Origin: Mycoplasmatota bacterium
Lineage (GTDB): Bacteria; Bacillota_I; Bacilli_A; RF39; UBA660
Assembly: GCA_022771205.1 (NCBI GenBank)
Contig: JALFCF010000003.1
Location: 126,269 to 190,268, forward strand
Reading direction: 5' to 3'
DNA length: 64,000 nucleotides
Below are positions 54,715 to 63,628 of the stretch, piece by piece. Position 1 is the first letter of the stretch, and each line of letters begins with the position of its first letter. The notes beneath the pieces are model-generated. The model searched no databases. It worked only from the letters and a program-made list of their open reading frames with translations, and was not told where the DNA came from. The translations under genes were made by a program, and so were the position numbers.

Positions 54715-55410
54715 ATGGCTAAAATACTAATCGTAGACGATGAACAAGACATCGCCGAGTTAATAAGTGATGCTTTGATGGATGAAAACTATGAAACGGT
54801 AGTTAAAAATAATAGTGCAGATGCCATAAAAGAAATAGAAAAAAACCCCGCTTTTGATCTTATCTTATTAGACATTATGATGCCAGGTATGTCTGGCACA
54901 GAACTTTGTAGTTACATCCGAAAAAAAGTAAACTGTCCCATTATCTTTGTAAGTGCCAAATCATCTACTTTAGATAAATTAGTAGGATTTGAAATAGGTG
55001 CAGATGACTATATTGCAAAACCTTTTGATATTTACGAACTAGTCGCCAGAGTAAAAGCTCATTTAAGACGAGAAAATAGATTAAAAATTATAACTGATGA
55101 AAACATTATTGAGATAGGAGAAATTAAAGTAATTAAAGAAAGTTATGAAGTTTATAAAAATAACAAACGAATAGATATTTCAACTAGAGAATTCGAAGTG
55201 CTATACTACTTGATGAAAAATTCAGGTATTGTTTTAACCAAAGAACAAATTTTTGAATCAGTGTGGGGCAAAGACTATGGTGAAATATCAACAGTAGCTG
55301 TACATATTAAAAGTATTAGAAACAAATTAGATAAAGAAGAAAAGTATATAAAAACTGTTTGGGGAGTAGGTTACAAATTTATAAAGGAGAGAGAATATGA
55401 TAAAAAATAA
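54715..55410 (+). CDS. OmpR/PhoB-family response regulator
   Basis: The 231-aa protein has a receiver domain (1-115) with the acidic pair D8-D9, phospho-acceptor D53 (LLDIMMPGM), T/S in FVSAKS and K in IAKPFD, followed by a winged-helix DNA-binding domain (130-228; STREFEVLYYLMKNSGIVLTKEQI, then VAVHIKSIRNKL). It overlaps the kinase gene by 14 bp. The presence of a PlsA-like lipid operon upstream and a secreted hydrolase downstream suggests cell-envelope control, but the signal is unknown. Confidence 0.94.
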   Translation: MAKILIVDDEQDIAELISDALMDENYETVVKNNSADAIKEIEKNPAFDLILLDIMMPGMSGTELCSYIRKKVNCPIIFVSAKSSTLDKLVGFEIGADDYIAKPFDIYELVARVKAHLRRENRLKIITDENIIEIGEIKVIKESYEVYKNNKRIDISTREFEVLYYLMKNSGIVLTKEQIFESVWGKDYGEISTVAVHIKSIRNKLDKEEKYIKTVWGVGYKFIKEREYDKK

Positions 55411-56674
55411 TATGAAATATACAGCTATTAGAATCATAGCCGTTGTATTTTTAGCAAACGTCATTCTAATCACCCTTTATTGCAATTACTTTTTAAACAA
55501 AAGTATTTCTTCTGGTATAAATAAAACCAAAAAAGAAGTGAACAACAACTTAATAACTATTACAAAAATATTAAAAGATGAAACAAAATTAAACAAAGCA
55601 TCTTTAAAAAATATTAGTAAAAAATATAACGTTGAAATAACTTTAAAAGATAACAATCAAAATATAATTTTTACCAACATCAAAGACCATAATTTTGATT
55701 ATATAACACAAGAAATGTTAACAGTAGGTAATAAAACCTATCTATTAGTAATATCAAAACAGTTAGATATATCAGTTTCCGGTATTATCAAAAAATTATT
55801 ATTAATTGAATTACTAATTATTTTATTAATATCTAGTGTCATCATTTATATTGTCAATAAACGCCTATTACGTCCTATTGTCTATCTTAGATATGACATG
55901 TCCACATATAAAAATGGAATTATTCCTAAAAAAAGAAAGAAAAAAGAAGATTTATATGGCATTCATGAACACTTTGTAAATCTAACACATGCTTTAGAAG
56001 AAGAAAAAGAAAAACACAACCGAGTAATTGCATCTATTTCTCACGATATCAAAACTCCATTAACTGCTATCTTAGGATATACCTCAAGAATAGAAAATGC
56101 CAAACTAACAAATGAAATGAAAGAAAAATATATTGCTAAAATTGGTAGTAAAGCTCTATCAATAAAAGAAATCATGGACGAGTTCGATGATTATCTAAGC
56201 AGTTCACTTACAAGTACACTACATAAAGAACAAATCAGTACAAAAGACTTATTTAAAATGTTAGAAACAGATTATTTAGAAGATTTAGAAGACAGAAATA
56301 TAAAGTTAAGACTACAAAATAATGCTAAAAAAGATAATATTGTACTAGATTTAAATAAAATAAAACGTGTGTTTAGTAATATTATTAGTAACAGCACAAG
56401 GCATATAAAAGAAGAAAAAGGGCAAATAGTTATTACACTATCAAAAAAAGAAGATTATTATGAATTTACTATTTCTGATAGTGGTGAAGGAGTAAAAGAA
56501 GAAAATCTGCATAAAATTTTTGATCCACTTTATACAACAGACTCTTCTAGGAAAATTTCTGGATTAGGATTATCAATCTGCAAACAAATAATCAAACTAC
56601 ATGAAGGAGAGATTTTTGCAAAAAATAACAAAGAAAAAGGGTTAGCAATTACTTTTACTATAAAAAACAATTAA
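55397..56674 (+). CDS. Membrane sensor histidine kinase
   Basis: The 425-aa protein has two membrane helices (about 10-30 and 127-152) around a ~95-residue extracytoplasmic sensor, a linker, the HisKA phospho-acceptor in VIASISHDIKTPLTAILGY, and a HATPase domain with N-box SNIISNSTRHI, ISDSGEGV and SGLGLSICK. It is the partner of the response regulator, whose gene it overlaps. AAAGGAGAG lies inside the regulator gene before its ATG. Confidence 0.93.
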   Translation: MIKNNMKYTAIRIIAVVFLANVILITLYCNYFLNKSISSGINKTKKEVNNNLITITKILKDETKLNKASLKNISKKYNVEITLKDNNQNIIFTNIKDHNFDYITQEMLTVGNKTYLLVISKQLDISVSGIIKKLLLIELLIILLISSVIIYIVNKRLLRPIVYLRYDMSTYKNGIIPKKRKKKEDLYGIHEHFVNLTHALEEEKEKHNRVIASISHDIKTPLTAILGYTSRIENAKLTNEMKEKYIAKIGSKALSIKEIMDEFDDYLSSSLTSTLHKEQISTKDLFKMLETDYLEDLEDRNIKLRLQNNAKKDNIVLDLNKIKRVFSNIISNSTRHIKEEKGQIVITLSKKEDYYEFTISDSGEGVKEENLHKIFDPLYTTDSSRKISGLGLSICKQIIKLHEGEIFAKNNKEKGLAITFTIKNN

Positions 56675-56745
56675 ATTATTATCTTATCTATAAATGCTAA
56701 TCATAAAAAAATATGATATGATTAAAATAGAATAGAGGTAGGATT

Positions 56746-57651
56746 ATGAGAAGAAAGAAAAAATTATTATCATCATTTATTATTTTAATGATTGTTGGAA
56801 TATTCTATTTATTTCAGAATTATCCAACAAGTGAGATATCAGAAAATATCAATAAGCGAATAAATGAGGTTCCAGTAACAGCTGAAGAAAGATTGGAAGT
56901 AACGTTTATTGATGTAGGACAAGCAGATTCCATTCTTCTAGAAAATGAAGGAAATTATATGCTAGTAGATGCCGGTAATAATGAGGATGGACCTAAGCTA
57001 GTTAACTATTTTAAAAATCAAAATATTCATCAGTTTGATTATGTAATAGGAACACATCCTCATGAAGACCATATAGGAGGTCTTGACAACATTATAGAAG
57101 ACTTTGATATTAATACTTTTTATATGCCAGACGTAATTACAACCACTAAAACATTTGAAGATGTATTAGATGCTTTAGGAGAAAAAAATATGACTTTATC
57201 AATCCCTAAAACAAACGCTACCTTTAAATTAGGAGACGCTACTGTTAAAGTATTATATGTAGGAACTGAAGACGAAAGTGATTTAAATGATACGTCTATT
57301 GTATTAAAAGTAACATATCAAAATGTAAGCTTCTTATTAACTGGTGATGCATCTACAAAAGTAGAAGAGAAACTAAATCCAGCTGATTTAGAATCAACCG
57401 TATTAAAAGTAGGACATCATGGTTCATCTACTGCCACGAACGAAAAGTTTTTAAACACAGTAAATCCTAAATACGCAATAATTTCAGTAGGAGAAAACAA
57501 TCAGTATGAACATCCTCATACAACTGTTTTAAACACACTAGCTGCTCATAACATAACAACATATAGAACAGATCAAGATGGAACAATAAAAGTAATTACT
57601 GATGGAACAAACATAGAAATCAACACTTCAAAAACAGATACAAATGGATAG
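56746..57651 (+). CDS. Secreted or membrane-anchored metallo-beta-lactamase-fold hydrolase (ComEC C-terminal-like)
   Basis: A basic start and hydrophobic helix (8-24) anchor a metallo-beta-lactamase domain: VTFIDVGQADSILL, metal ligands in GTHPHEDHIGG (H104, H106, D108, H109), LLTGDAS and VGHHGSSTATNEKF, then HPHTTVLNTL. This is the ComEC/Rec2-associated hydrolase family, here without the ComEC channel, so a DNase-like or other phosphodiesterase role outside the cell is possible. A DUF3006 gene follows by 8 bp, as it often does for this family. AGAGGTAGG precedes the ATG. Confidence 0.88.
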   Translation: MRRKKKLLSSFIILMIVGIFYLFQNYPTSEISENINKRINEVPVTAEERLEVTFIDVGQADSILLENEGNYMLVDAGNNEDGPKLVNYFKNQNIHQFDYVIGTHPHEDHIGGLDNIIEDFDINTFYMPDVITTTKTFEDVLDALGEKNMTLSIPKTNATFKLGDATVKVLYVGTEDESDLNDTSIVLKVTYQNVSFLLTGDASTKVEEKLNPADLESTVLKVGHHGSSTATNEKFLNTVNPKYAIISVGENNQYEHPHTTVLNTLAAHNITTYRTDQDGTIKVITDGTNIEINTSKTDTNG

Positions 57652-57659
57652 GTGATAAA

Positions 57660-57878
57660 ATGTATGCAATCGATAGAATAGAAAATGATATTGTAATAGC
57701 CGAAAATTTAAAAACAAAAGAAAAAATCGAACTTAAAGTAAATGAATTTTCCTTTACCCCAAAAGAAGGAACAATCTTTTCTATAGAAAACAATAGTATT
57801 ATAAAGCAAGAAAAAACCGAACAAGACAGAAGAGAGCTATTGCGTCAAAAAATGGAGAGGTTAAAAAAACATGAGTAG
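57660..57878 (+). CDS. DUF3006 small protein, 72 aa
   Basis: The sequence follows the DUF3006 pattern: AIDRIENDIVIAEN, then IELKVNEFSFTPKEGTIFSI and a charged helical end. It is a small beta-barrel-like protein usually encoded directly after extracellular metallo-beta-lactamase proteins, as here. Function is unknown. It overlaps the M23 gene by 8 bp. Confidence 0.85.
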   Translation: MYAIDRIENDIVIAENLKTKEKIELKVNEFSFTPKEGTIFSIENNSIIKQEKTEQDRRELLRQKMERLKKHE

Positions 57879-58455
57879 AAATAAATATATTCTTCCATTT
57901 CATGGAAAATGGTATGTAGAATATGGTGGAACAAAAAAAGAAAATTCTCATTCCTGGAATATTATTGGTCAACGTTATGCTTATGATTTTGAAATAAGAA
58001 AAAATGATTTACCATTTCATGATGATCCAACTAAAAATGAAAACTATTATTCATATTTAGAAAATGTTTATGCCCCAGCAGATGGCTGGGTTATAGAAAT
58101 AATCAATGACTACAACAATACACACATTACTAAAGATAGAAAAATTATCAACGACTGCAATAATCCAAGAGGTAACCACATTATTATAAAACATAAATAT
58201 GGAGAGTATTCTACTATTTGTCACTTTGAAAAAGATACATTCACGGTTCGAATAGGTGACCTAATAAAAGAAGGACAAATAATAGGAAAAGTAGGTAATA
58301 GCGGAAATACACAAGGACCACATATTCATTTTCAAGTACAAAAAGGGATAGATCCGGATAATTCAAAAGGAATTCCTATTACTTTTAAACATGCCTACTA
58401 TAATAACAAAAAAATAAAAAAAATAGAAAAGGGTATAGAAGTAGAAAGCAGGTAA
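57871..58455 (+). CDS. M23 (LytM-type) metallopeptidase
   Basis: The 194-aa protein has the LytM core: an early Asp ligand in QRYAYDFEI (the usual HxxxD is reduced to YAYD), VYAPADGWVIEI, GNHIIIKHKYGEYSTICHFEK, GQIIGKVGNSGNTQGPHIHFQV with the HxH ligands. M23 enzymes cleave peptidoglycan cross-bridges. No signal peptide is present, so it may stay in the cytosol or be a variant with another substrate. It is co-transcribed with the preceding two genes and followed after 2 bp by a pentapeptide-repeat gene. Confidence 0.82.
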   Translation: MSRNKYILPFHGKWYVEYGGTKKENSHSWNIIGQRYAYDFEIRKNDLPFHDDPTKNENYYSYLENVYAPADGWVIEIINDYNNTHITKDRKIINDCNNPRGNHIIIKHKYGEYSTICHFEKDTFTVRIGDLIKEGQIIGKVGNSGNTQGPHIHFQVQKGIDPDNSKGIPITFKHAYYNNKKIKKIEKGIEVESR

Positions 58456-58457
58456 CT

Positions 58458-59024
58458 ATGAAAAAAATAGATGCAATAAAAGATATTACTCTAGAAAATA
58501 AAGAAATAAATATGTCATTTGAAGAATTAGAAATTAAAAATGCTACTTTAGAAAAAATTGATTGGAAAGATTCAAAATTTAATTATTTAGAAATCACTAA
58601 CAGTAAAATTAAAACATCAACATTTTCAAATATCAATTTAAGTAATCAAACTCTATATAAAGTAACTTTTATTGATTGTAATTTTGTTGGAACAAATTTC
58701 TCCAATGCCTTTTTAAAAGAAGTAGAATTTATTAATTGTAACTTAGGATATTCAACATTTGCGTTAGCTGAATTAGAAAAAGTAACTTTTAGCGATTGTA
58801 ATTTAAAAGAAGCATCACTATATAAAATGAAGCAAAAAAAACTACAGCTGATAAACTGTAACTTAGATTCAGTAGATGTTTTCGAAACAAATCTACAAAA
58901 TATAGATTTAACTACATGCAATATCAATCATATAAAAATAGATATTCCAAGTATGAAAGGATTAATCGTTAACGAAGAGCAAGCTTTGGCTTTATCAAAA
59001 TTTTTACAGATTACAATTCACTAA
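58458..59024 (+). CDS. Pentapeptide-repeat protein, 188 aa
   Basis: Repeats of the A(D/N)LxX kind run through residues 20-150 and form a right-handed beta-helix: LEITNSKIKTSTFSNINLS, VTFIDCNFVGTNFSNAFLK, VEFINCNLGYSTFALAELE, VTFSDCNLKEASLYKM, LQLINCNLDSVDVFETNLQ. Cys occurs regularly before Asn in the turns. No enzymatic domain is seen. It starts 2 bp after the M23 gene. The target, if any, is unknown. Confidence 0.85.
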   Translation: MKKIDAIKDITLENKEINMSFEELEIKNATLEKIDWKDSKFNYLEITNSKIKTSTFSNINLSNQTLYKVTFIDCNFVGTNFSNAFLKEVEFINCNLGYSTFALAELEKVTFSDCNLKEASLYKMKQKKLQLINCNLDSVDVFETNLQNIDLTTCNINHIKIDIPSMKGLIVNEEQALALSKFLQITIH

Positions 59025-59071
59025 TTGATAATATTAAAAAAATATGGTAATCTATAATAAGGAGAATAGAA

Positions 59072-59425
59072 ATGATAGGGACAAATAATAATGTATTTAT
59101 AAATTTATTTTTATATTTAATCTTACCAATGACTATATTAGCCATTATTATATTACTAATTATTATTAAAAAAAGTCAAAAAAGTATCATATATAAAAAT
59201 ATTATATTTTTAAAAACACTAAGTATTATTTTTTCTATTTATTCTATTTATACGTTCATCTGGTCTATATCAGAATTAATTCCATTAAGACAGTACAATA
59301 TATTACAAGAAAGTAAACTTCCCATTTTCTTATGGATAATTCTTCCAATAATTCCAGGAATATCAACATATATTTTTTGGAACAAATATAAAGCAATAAA
59401 AGAAAAAGGTGATATAAATGAATAA
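59072..59425 (+). CDS. Three-helix membrane protein, 117 aa
   Basis: Hydrophobic helices at about 10-33, 46-68 and 83-103 with short basic loops (KKSQKS, NKYKAIKEKG). No known family is recognised. TAAGGAG precedes the ATG. It overlaps the next membrane gene by 8 bp and both probably form a complex. Confidence 0.7.
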   Translation: MIGTNNNVFINLFLYLILPMTILAIIILLIIIKKSQKSIIYKNIIFLKTLSIIFSIYSIYTFIWSISELIPLRQYNILQESKLPIFLWIILPIIPGISTYIFWNKYKAIKEKGDINE

Positions 59426-59921
59426 ACAATTTCATCCCATTAGGGCATTTATTATTATTTTTGTTTTATCCTTATTAATCATATTACCACCACTATTTCG
59501 ATTGTTTTTTCCTAAAATAGATGAAACAAAAATTAAAAATAATGACAAAATTACATTATTAACATGTACTAGAAATTATGCAGAAGAACAGATTACAGAA
59601 ACTGTAGAAGTTAGATACATAAATTCTAAAGTAAATCAAACTAAAATTACATACAGTACAATGGCAATAGCTGAATATTCCATGATTAACGGTGTGGAAA
59701 GTGATATACTACCTTCCATAGAACTTTCCTATTTTCAAAGTCTATCAGGCGTTGCGATAGAGCAAAAAGATAGCAAAACCATCGTTACTATAAATCAAGA
59801 TACAATTGATAGAAATCCATCTAATCAAGATTTAAAAGAAAATTACTTTAATGATAAATTACTTAATCAAAAAATATATTTTACAAATCGTTATTTTCAA
59901 TGTGATGATACTACAGTTTAA
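59418..59921 (+). CDS. Membrane-anchored extracytoplasmic protein, 167 aa
   Basis: One N-terminal helix (about 9-29, IIIFVLSLLIILPPLFRLFF) anchors a ~130-residue domain with LLTCTRNYAEEQITETVEVRY, the same LTCTR-type start seen in the lipoprotein at 28520, so both may belong to one family of small surface proteins. It overlaps the gene before it and converges with the GerAC-like gene (11-bp overlap). Confidence 0.68.
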   Translation: MNKQFHPIRAFIIIFVLSLLIILPPLFRLFFPKIDETKIKNNDKITLLTCTRNYAEEQITETVEVRYINSKVNQTKITYSTMAIAEYSMINGVESDILPSIELSYFQSLSGVAIEQKDSKTIVTINQDTIDRNPSNQDLKENYFNDKLLNQKIYFTNRYFQCDDTTV

Positions 59922-60318
59922 TTTTCTTTAATTCTTTTAAAACATCATCCTGTACATGATAAACTTTAATATGTTTTAGCTCAAAGTCATTCATAATATG
60001 ATTACTTTTTGTACAATCTGTAACTAGAAACTTTACTTTTGATAGATAAAGTTTCTTTTTTGTTTTTAAATTTATTTTTTCCAAAGCTTTCGAAACATCT
60101 TTTCCTGCACCTTGATAATATTCATACTGATATGTAATACCAGTCTCTCCTTTAGTAGGTATAATTTCTTTAAGATACAAATTAGTCTCTTTGCCACAAG
60201 AAACACCCACACCACGAATAATAGCCAAATCATTCAATTCTACATAAGTAGGATTTCCAAAAATAATTACAGGCAACAGCAACACAAAAATAACAACTAA
60301 AGTTTTAACAATTTTCAT
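59911..60318 (-). CDS. Short GerAC-like spore germination protein
   Basis: The 135-aa product has a hydrophobic start (KTLVVIFVLLLPVIIFG) without a lipobox Cys, followed by the N-terminal Ger(x)C pattern YVELNDLAIIRGVGVSCGKETNLYLKEIIP and KVKFLVTDCTKS. Full GerAC proteins have about 370-400 residues; here only domain 1 is present and the stop is clean. It is coupled to the GerAA gene by a 4-bp overlap. It may be a reduced C subunit or a truncated gene. Confidence 0.65.
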   Translation of the reverse strand: MKIVKTLVVIFVLLLPVIIFGNPTYVELNDLAIIRGVGVSCGKETNLYLKEIIPTKGETGITYQYEYYQGAGKDVSKALEKINLKTKKKLYLSKVKFLVTDCTKSNHIMNDFELKHIKVYHVQDDVLKELKKIKL

Positions 60319-61712
60319 AGATTTCTCCCTCTAATTATATTATCTGTTATATAAGAATTTCGATATTTAGTTTTTTGTTCTTTTCTTAAAATTGAATCCT
60401 TCCACTCATACTTATCAAAAGGAATAAGAGGAGATAAATAAGAAAAACTAAAACTTTTCATAGACAATAATTTATAAAATAAAAAAATAGTTCCTATAAA
60501 TACTCCATAAATACCAAAGAAAGCTGCTAAAAGTAAAATACTAATCTTATAAAAACGAATAGCATTAACTAATTCATTTGATGGAAAGATCAAAGCAGCA
60601 ATAGAAGATATAGCTATAATAATAATCATAATAGGTGATACAATACCAGCACTAACAGCCGCATCTCCTAAAATAAGTCCTCCTAATATAGAAACAGCGC
60701 TTCCAGTTGTCGCAGACATACGAATATCAGATTCTTTTAATATTTCAAAAGCAATAATCATAAATAAAGCTTCGATATAAGCAGCAAACGGAACAAATGT
60801 TCTTCCTGCCTTCAAAATCAACAATAGGCGATAAGGAACTAAATCATAATTTCTAGTAGTAACAGCTATATAAATAGCCGGTAAAAATATCGCAATAAAA
60901 AAAGCAATCACTCTAATAATACGAATAAAAGTAGTATTACTATTTTTTTGATAATAATCATCCACTGTATGAAAATAATCCAAAAAGAAGCTAGGTAATA
61001 TTAAAGCATAAGGACTTAAATCAGTAAGAATAACAATTTTACCTTCCAATAACGCCATCGCCGCTCTATCAGGCCTTTCACTCATCATCACTGTTGGAAA
61101 TAAAGTATGATCTCCTTCTAAGTAAGATTTTAAATAACTAGAATCAATAATCCCATCAATAGATATCTTTTTTAACTGTTCATAAACTCTTATAACTAAA
61201 TCATCTTTAACAATTCCTTTTACTGATAAGATAGCAACTTTAGTCTTTGTATAACGGCCAATTTCTAAATCTAACGATTCTAAATCAGTAGTTTTAATTC
61301 TTCTACGAATCAGTCCTAAATTAGTATTAAACATTTCTGTAAAACTATCTTTAGGACCAGTAATAGATAATTCACTCTGAACAGTCGTAACACCACGATC
61401 AAGTCTTTCTCTCACTTCAATAGCATATAATCGATTGGTAATTAAAACAGCGAATCCTTGATTTACGAAACTAAAAATATCTTCCTCTGGAATAGGTATA
61501 ACATTAGCATCAGGTAGAAAGCTCTCAACCTGTTTTAATTCTTTTTTCGATAAATGAATTAAATCATCCAAAACAAAATCGTTAATCATTGTCGTACTAC
61601 ACAAAACTTCATTAAAAACTAAATATACTTTTTTCTTATCAACAATTAGTTCTTTTATTTTATAATCTTTAGAAACAGAGATAGCTTTCCTAATTCTTTG
61701 AACTAAAAACAT
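60315..61712 (-). CDS. GerA-type spore germination receptor A subunit
   Basis: The 465-aa protein has the two-part N-terminal soluble domain of GerAA (about 40-250; SELSITGPKDSFTEMFNTNLGLIRRRIKTTDLE, then LFPTVMMSERPDRA) and about five membrane helices (265-440) with FLPAIYIAVTTRNYDLVPYRLLL and GGLILGDAAVSAGIVSP, both family signatures. GerA receptors sit in the spore inner membrane and sense germinants with B and C subunits. A GerAB gene is not seen in the window. GTGGTGAT precedes the ATG. Confidence 0.92.
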   Translation of the reverse strand: MFLVQRIRKAISVSKDYKIKELIVDKKKVYLVFNEVLCSTTMINDFVLDDLIHLSKKELKQVESFLPDANVIPIPEEDIFSFVNQGFAVLITNRLYAIEVRERLDRGVTTVQSELSITGPKDSFTEMFNTNLGLIRRRIKTTDLESLDLEIGRYTKTKVAILSVKGIVKDDLVIRVYEQLKKISIDGIIDSSYLKSYLEGDHTLFPTVMMSERPDRAAMALLEGKIVILTDLSPYALILPSFFLDYFHTVDDYYQKNSNTTFIRIIRVIAFFIAIFLPAIYIAVTTRNYDLVPYRLLLILKAGRTFVPFAAYIEALFMIIAFEILKESDIRMSATTGSAVSILGGLILGDAAVSAGIVSPIMIIIIAISSIAALIFPSNELVNAIRFYKISILLLAAFFGIYGVFIGTIFLFYKLLSMKSFSFSYLSPLIPFDKYEWKDSILRKEQKTKYRNSYITDNIIRGRNL

Positions 61713-61772
61713 AATATCACCACTATTAGTATGAGTTTAAAAATGTGATATAATGTATAAGAGGTGATACTT

Positions 61773-62891
61773 TTGCAAGTAAAATTTGAAAAATTAGATC
61801 ATTATGGCCGAGGAATAACTAAAATAAATGATAAAATCTGTTTTGTAGAAAATGCATTACCAAAAGAAACAGTCGAAATTGAAGTAATAAAAGAGACAAA
61901 AAAATACTTTTTAGCAACAGCAAAAAAAATTATAAAAGAAAGTGAAAATAGAACAAAACCTATTTGTCCATATTATGATAAATGTGGAGGATGTAATCTT
62001 GATCACATGTCATTTAAAAAGGAAAATGAGTATAAAGAGATAAAAGTAAAAGAAATATTAGAAAAATTTGCACAAATACCAAATAATAAAATAAAAACCA
62101 TAGTTTATGATAAACCATATCACTATCGTAATAAAATAACCCTTCATCACGAAGACGAAAAAATCGGCTTATATCAGAAAAAAACACACGAAATAATACC
62201 AATAAAATCATGCTATTTAGTAAATGATGATTTAAACAATGAAATAAAAAATGTTAGACAAACTAATGATGATGAAATTATTTTAAGAATAGGAAATAAA
62301 ACAAGGGAAATATTGAATTCTACCAACAATAAAAATAAAATCATATCTTACATCGGAAACAAAAAGTATCAAATTTCAAAAAAGTCATTTTTCCAAGTAA
62401 ATAGTACAATTACTGAAAAGCTTTATAACGAAATCAAAGAAATCATAAATCATTCTAACTCAGAAAATGTTTTAGATCTATATTGTGGAACAGGAACTAT
62501 AGGAATATATATTAGTGATATAGTAAATAAAGTACTAGGAATAGAATCATGTAAAGAAGCAGTAGAAGATGCAAATTACAACAAAAAATTAAATAACGCT
62601 GCAAAGTGTACCTATAAATTAGGAAAAGTAGAAAATTTAACAAAAGAAATAACAAAAGAATATGACACAGCAATTATCGACCCGCCAAGAAGTGGCCTAG
62701 ATAAAAAAGTAATAGAAAAGCTATTAGAAATAAAGCCTAAAACTTTAATATATGTATCTTGTGATCCAGTAACTTTGGCTAGAGATCTAAATTTATTAAA
62801 AGAAAAATACAACATAGAATACATTCAACCTTATAATATGTTTCCAAGGACATATCACGTTGAATGTGTATGTGTTCTAAAACTTAGATAA
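61773..62891 (+). CDS. 23S rRNA (uracil-C5)-methyltransferase, RlmD/RumA family
   Basis: The 372-aa protein has a TRAM-like start (KFEKLDHYGRGITKIND), a [4Fe-4S] site CPYYDKCGGCN and the SAM-dependent domain VLDLYCGTGTIGIYI, IIDPPRSGLDKKV and the catalytic Cys in YVSCDPVTLARDL. It methylates uracil C5 in rRNA or tRNA. TTG 61773 is chosen because the AGAGGTGAT ribosome site overlaps the in-frame GTG at 61764. It diverges from the ger genes over a 50-bp promoter gap with TATAAT at 61749-61754. Confidence 0.92.
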   Translation: MQVKFEKLDHYGRGITKINDKICFVENALPKETVEIEVIKETKKYFLATAKKIIKESENRTKPICPYYDKCGGCNLDHMSFKKENEYKEIKVKEILEKFAQIPNNKIKTIVYDKPYHYRNKITLHHEDEKIGLYQKKTHEIIPIKSCYLVNDDLNNEIKNVRQTNDDEIILRIGNKTREILNSTNNKNKIISYIGNKKYQISKKSFFQVNSTITEKLYNEIKEIINHSNSENVLDLYCGTGTIGIYISDIVNKVLGIESCKEAVEDANYNKKLNNAAKCTYKLGKVENLTKEITKEYDTAIIDPPRSGLDKKVIEKLLEIKPKTLIYVSCDPVTLARDLNLLKEKYNIEYIQPYNMFPRTYHVECVCVLKLR

Positions 62892-63079
62892 GCGTTAATA
62901 TATAAGAATAAATAAACTGTTCAGTAAGTTTCTAAAAATAGTATATAAATAGTAAATATGTATATTAATAGATAAAAAACTATGCTAATGTTGTCCGAGG
63001 AGAATATGTTTCCCCATACCATATTAGGTGGTATGGTTTGTATAATTGAAATGATATTTAAAAGAAATGAGGAGTAAAA
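62892..63079 (+). other. Intergenic region with hairpin and possible 23-aa ORF
   Basis: A CCATACC/GGTATGG hairpin (about 63014-63038) lies 40 bases before the next gene and is not followed by T. GAGGAG plus ATG at about 63007 could open a 23-codon frame overlapping it. A leader function is possible; nothing else is seen. Confidence 0.35.
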
Positions 63080-63412
63080 ATGGAAAAAATATATAATAAA
63101 TTAGTAAGAGATAATATTCCAAGTATTATTCAAGAAGATAATGAGATACCAATTACTAGAATTTTATCTGATGCTGAATATAGACAAGAATTATATAAAA
63201 AATTATTAGAGGAATGTAATGAACTTATAACTGCTAAAACAAGTAATAACATCATAGAGGAGGCTTCTGATGTTTTTGAAGTATTAAAAGCTATTTCAGA
63301 GTTAGAGGGTAAAAATATAGATGCTGTTATAGAAGCTTCAAAACAAAAAAGGTTAAAAAGAGGCGGATTTATCAAAAAGATATTTTTAGAAAAAACAATT
63401 AGTAAAGAGTAA
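63080..63412 (+). CDS. MazG-like/phosphoribosyl-ATP pyrophosphohydrolase-like protein
   Basis: The 110-aa all-helical protein starts with YNKLVRDNIPSIIQ, a signature of stand-alone PRA-PH-like nucleotide pyrophosphatases, followed by LLEECNELI and IIEEASDVFEVLKAI, the EExxE and ExxD metal-binding helices. RLKRGGFIKKIFLE ends it. His-operon partners are absent, so it is probably a house-cleaning or defence-related NTP pyrophosphohydrolase. GAGGAG precedes the ATG. Confidence 0.85.
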   Translation: MEKIYNKLVRDNIPSIIQEDNEIPITRILSDAEYRQELYKKLLEECNELITAKTSNNIIEEASDVFEVLKAISELEGKNIDAVIEASKQKRLKRGGFIKKIFLEKTISKE

Positions 63413-63628
63413 GTTTTAATAATTTAAGTAAAATTTATATTGTAAATAAATTAAAAATAGAAAGTATAAGTAATTATTATAGATAATTAAATTTATAATA
63501 ATATAAAAGATGTATACATAATAGTTATATATTTATTATGTATTAGTCAATTATGTTTAAATGTGTAAAAACAATTATTTTAAGTTGACGGATATGACAT
63601 ATTAAAAAATAAAGAAGGAGGTATCTGA

